From the NCBI GenBank assembly GCA_004151065.3, contig NWUY0303878218.1:1-10293 (forward strand): a DNA stretch of 10,293 nucleotides, given 5' to 3'. A program made the translations under genes and the position numbers. The notes under the pieces were generated by a model. The model made no database searches and was not told where the DNA came from. It worked only from the letters and a program-made list of their open reading frames with translations. The first letter of the stretch is position 1, and each line of letters begins with the position of its first letter. This DNA comes from Larix sibirica. Taxonomy: Eukaryota; Streptophyta; Pinopsida; Pinales; Pinaceae. This document shows positions 7,745-10,293 of this stretch, piece after piece.

Positions 7745-8660
7745 CTTCATGGGTATGAAGACATATTCCCATGGAATTTTACGAAAATGAAAAGTGTTGT
7801 ATGCAAACTTAGATAAATGAAGATAGAATTAAAACCTAATGCGTGGTGGATTATGAACCCACGCTATAAGGAACATGTAAAACAATAGATATATAAAATT
7901 TTGGATGCAGGATTGATCTTTCTAGTTGAGGAGTCTAATTGGATCAGTATGATCGTAATACACGGAAAAAATACAAGTGGTATTTGTGTGTGTGTTGATT
8001 TTTGAAAACTTAATTAGGCATGCATACTTGACCCTTTCCTAGCCCCATTTAATGATGATATTTTGGAAAAGGTCACCAAGAATGAGGCATATCCAATCAT
8101 AAATGGGTTTTTAGGTTATCACTAGATTTGCATAGTCAAGGAAGATAAGAAGAATACTACAATCTCTATAGAATGGGGCTCGTACACTTATACTACCATG
8201 CCCTTCATCTTGAAGAATGTTCCCACAATGTATTCTATGGTGGTAGTTGCAACTTTCTAGGAATATATTCACAAATTCATCAAGGTATATTTAGTTGATT
8301 GGATGGTAAATATCCTACTATGCAATGAAAATATGGCTCATGTTGGATAGGTGTTGGTAAATGCAATTGTCATTGAACATCAAGAAATGCATCTTTTGTA
8401 TGCCATTCAACATGCTACTGGAACATATAGTGTGTAAGGGTTGTTAGTCGATCCTGCCAAGATCACCATCATTGTCAACTTGCATGTTCCTTGTACAATG
8501 TCAATGTTGCAGTGTACCTTGGGGCATATCAAGTATTACAAATGATTTATTTGAGGCTATGCAAAGCTGATGACACTAATGGAAAAATTACTATGAAAAA
8601 GGGTCACATTTGTTTAGACAACACCCCGTGAAGTAGGGTTCATGGGATTGAAGTAGTAGA
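7745..8660 (+). pseudogene. Ty3/gypsy reverse transcriptase, inactivated
   Basis: RT copies the element RNA into DNA in cytoplasmic particles. The frame starts LHGYEDIFPWNFTKMKS and runs in register through AGLIFLVEESNWISMIVI, CVCVDF-stop-KLN, EWGSYTYTTMPFILKN, VVVATF-stop-EYIHKF, GLLVDPAKITIIVNL and TLGHIKYYK. Motif A, normally D-G-F-S-G-Y-H-Q, reads NGFLGYH-stop, with Asn at 8102-8104 and TAG at 8123-8125. Motif C, normally L-D-D-W, reads YLVDW, with Val at 8294-8296. Two of the three catalytic Asp are therefore gone. There are about fourteen stops but no frameshift inside the domain, so decay was mostly by substitution. The tail includes MEKLL and the start of the connection to RNase H. 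Confidence 0.88.
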
Positions 8661-8936
8661 TAGTCACAACATCAATTTTTTGTACTCCTAAATTGGGGAA
8701 ATATTTTTCATGTGTATGTGAATGCTTATGACGTAGCGTTAGAAAATGTGTTAGTGCAACTTGGTCATATGGTGTATTTTGCAAGGAGGAAATTACCTAG
8801 AGGAAAGAAGAATTATACAACCACGAAATGCGAAGGGATGATGATGGTATATGCATTTCAAAGGTTCCAACATTACCCACGAGGTCACTTATTCACATTT
8901 TTCACTAATTTTTACACCAAAATATTGTCATCATGA
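8661..8936 (+). pseudogene. Ty3/gypsy RNase H fragment, truncated and inactivated
   Basis: After a run of T at 8703-8708 that gained one base, the frame reads HVYVNAYDVALENVLVQLGH, then YFARRKLPRGKKNYTTTKCE and MMMVYAFQRFQHYPRGH, the order of Ty3 RNase H. The first catalytic Asp of the usual V-D-A-S motif is Asn (8721-8723), the Glu of CEG is kept, and the Asp of the usual F-T-D-H motif is Asn (8907-8909, FFTNF). The protein diverges right after this and stops at 8934-8936, where the family would continue into H-S-A-L-K-Y and the integrase. The element was therefore truncated here or diverged beyond recognition. Confidence 0.8.
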
Positions 8937-9260
8937 GTCATGTGTGAACTCAGTGCCTTAATCCCTGAAGTTTCCCTAGCTAAAAAATCCTGAGCAAGTT
9001 GTTGCCCTTATTTTCCACAGTGTCTAGGAGCACTGGCACATCCTGCTTCCCAGCAAGAGGTGCCAGACTAAGGATGGCGCATGATGCTATCTGGTAGAGT
9101 GCGCCAGTAGTTATCCTTTCCCTTATGCAAGATGTGCCACCCCTTGAAAGGTTTGGTAGTGGTAGGCAATTTCAATCCCCCATCTATCCGCTCGATCTTG
9201 TAATCCCTGATCACATTTCCAGATCTATTCAACTTGTTAGATCTGATTCCTAAACCCTTC
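8937..9260. other. Non-coding stretch with a GTGCCA/GCGCCA motif patch
   Basis: Base composition rises in G+C compared with both sides. Between 9017 and 9140 short related motifs recur: CACTGGCAC, AGGTGCCAG (9058), GATGGCGCATG, GAGTGCGCCAG (9097) and GATGTGCCAC (9131). A 13-base direct repeat with one mismatch, GCAAGAGGTGCCA and GCAAGATGTGCCA, occurs 74 bases apart (9054, 9128). Decayed short tandem repeats or the untranslated part of an LTR element are possible; neither can be shown. A 68-codon minus-strand frame (9274-9068) crosses it but has no recognisable product. Confidence 0.4.
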
Positions 9261-10180
9261 ATGCACTTAGTCATTAATTTTTTGTTGCGATTTTTTGTTT
9301 GATTTTGCGTGCATCTGAGTGTTTTTTTTAGTTTTGGGTGATCTCTTTTCTTTGGGAATTTCCAACTTACTATAGCTGGTCGTGATATAGTCTTTGATTT
9401 TATGAATAATAGATATAAAGAACATTATAATTCTTAGATCCATTGCGAGTACTTGAGTAGGAAAAAAAACTTTTTATTACCTTCATTTTCGAGTTTGATT
9501 CTTGAAGTGTTGGGAAGAGTTTTTCGTACTTTGGAATAAAAATATTTGGAAAGCTTGAAAGGTCATCTTGTAGTTTCTTGGTTTTGACAACTTGTTCATT
9601 TCTTAGAAAGTTATAAGTACATTCGAGATTTTGCAAAGCATATTGGAAGATTGAAAATTCTCATTGTTTGATTTTCCTTCATATTTTAGATCATTGTTTT
9701 GAAAATTAGAGATCATTAGATTTGAAAACGAAATTCTTCTTTCCATGTTTCGTAGATTTGATTTAAATTGAAAAGAGAAAAAAGAAAAAAGAAAAGCATT
9801 TACGTTTTGGTGTTTGTTATTTTATGATTTTGTTGGCATAGTGAAAAGAGTACTTTTTTTGTATTTTGATTGATATTGAGTTACAGGGGTACTTGTCTTT
9901 TTTCTAATATCGACAACAAAGGAATTTCTCCCTACCTTAGATAGATTTCATTGAAACGGAAAAGAAAAAAATTGCACTTTGCATATAAATTAAGTTGCAT
10001 TCTGTTTAAATTCCTGTCTACACTCCATGCATTCACCTAACCGCGCAAGATAAAATTTATGGTAGTGTTAGGTTAAATCCTTCTAGTAACTTGTGTGATA
10101 AGTTAGTGACATGTTCCAGCGTCATTAAGTGTGGAAGCTATCGTTATCTTCCTGCACTGCATCCTAGGGGCCCGCAATTC
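9261..10180. other. T-rich non-coding region
   Basis: Long T runs dominate the plus strand from 9277 to about 9920 (for example the TTTTTTTG near 9321). No reading frame has coding character: the 78-codon minus-strand frame at 9636-9400 is low-complexity. From about 10020 the composition becomes more even, with no motif recognised. The region could be an LTR or intergenic DNA. Confidence 0.4.
9770..9796 (+). repeat. Purine-only A/G tract
   Basis: Twenty-seven bases in a row are A or G, in an AAAAAG-like pattern (GAAAAGAGAAAAAAGAAAAA and on). A low-complexity microsatellite is the simple reading. It could be a polypurine tract of an LTR element, but the bases after it do not begin a convincing TG-type LTR end. 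Confidence 0.5.
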
Positions 10181-10183
10181 TTC

Positions 10184-10276
10184 CACGTACCAACTGGTAT
10201 ATCGAACGACCTTTCATGTACCCTTGGGTATATAGAAAGGTACTTCACGTACTCGGTAGTATATCAGAAGGCTCCT
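10184..10276 (+). repeat. Three tandem copies of a diverged 31-bp repeat
   Basis: Copies start at 10184, 10215 and 10246, each beginning CACGTAC or CATGTAC and carrying GGTATAT or AGTATAT exactly 12 bases into the unit (10196, 10227, 10258). The 31-bp period is exact for both anchor words. By hand, copies 1 and 2 agree at 20 of 31 bases and copies 2 and 3 at 19 of 31. A fourth unit is not clear (CATATG at 10279 is out of register). The array may continue past the right edge. Confidence 0.7.
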
Positions 10277-10293
10277 GTCATATGGTTGTGCAT

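Larger units (their letters stand above)
7146..8936 (+). mobile_element. Truncated, degenerate Ty3/gypsy LTR retrotransposon (pol fragment)
   Basis: A collinear pol segment runs 5' to 3' on the plus strand: a pre-RT segment, RT, the RT-RNase H connection and the first half of RNase H. The match to the plant Ty3/gypsy lineage is strong at the motif level (CVDF-stop-KLN, EWGSYTYTTMPFILKN, GLLVDPAKI, TLGHIKYYK, NYTTTKCEG). Three frames are needed, with shifts near 7742 and 8703-8708, and about nineteen in-frame stops occur. Homology ends in RNase H at about 8936; integrase, primer-binding site, polypurine tract and LTRs are not recognisable. It lies head-to-head with the LINE, 5' ends facing each other. 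Clade within Ty3 was not assigned. Confidence 0.85.

Noticed and set aside
9068-9274. Minus-strand 68-codon frame as a gene
   Set aside because: No recognisable domain, no context, and it overlaps a repeat-like motif patch.
9400-9636. Minus-strand 78-codon frame as a gene
   Set aside because: Low-complexity composition from a T-rich region; no motif or neighbour supports it.
9770-9796. Polypurine tract followed by a 3' LTR
   Set aside because: The bases after the tract do not begin a clear TG end, no matching CA end or second LTR was seen, and A/G runs are common in this region.
1-10293. An unknown defence-like or operon-like system
   Set aside because: The sequence is eukaryotic repeat DNA with two familiar retroelement types; there is no cluster of intact genes, CRISPR or other such structure.

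Overview
The window looks like repeat-rich nuclear DNA of a seed plant. A large, decayed genome such as a conifer's is my best guess, and that is inference. No intact host gene, tRNA, rRNA or CRISPR array is supported. Two dead retroelements lying in opposite directions dominate, followed by AT-rich, non-coding accessory DNA.

Region 1 (minus strand, about 6300 down to 1, running off the left edge) is a nearly complete plant LINE (non-LTR, L1-type retrotransposon). Read from 6300 leftwards it holds a leader with a small ORF (6229-6032) and then ORF1 (5966-4161), which carries a DUF4283-like domain and a degraded CCHC knuckle. ORF2 follows (4164-71) with an APE-type endonuclease, a reverse transcriptase with an FVDD active site, a zf-RVT zinc-binding domain and a C-terminal RNase H domain. 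ORF1 and ORF2 overlap at a TTGA that was probably ATGA. Both are broken by many stops and by single-base frameshifts, several of them in homopolymers. The 3' end, tail and right target-site duplication lie outside the window.

Region 2 (6300-6916) is AT-rich and I see no gene in it.

Region 3 (plus strand, about 7146-8936, perhaps from 6917) is a Ty3/gypsy pol relic. A pre-RT segment, RT and the start of RNase H can be followed across three frames with about 19 stops. Two catalytic Asp of RT and two of RNase H are substituted. Homology ends inside RNase H; there is no integrase and no recognisable LTR.

Region 4 (8937-10293) is non-coding. It has a patch of short GTGCCA/GCGCCA motifs (9017-9140), a long T-rich stretch with a purine tract (9770-9796), and three diverged 31-bp tandem repeats at the right edge (10184-10276).

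The two elements have no functional link beyond sharing the locus. Their common story is mutational: premature stops at Trp, Gln and Arg codons and catalytic Asp-to-Asn changes, as expected for long-silenced, cytosine-methylated DNA.
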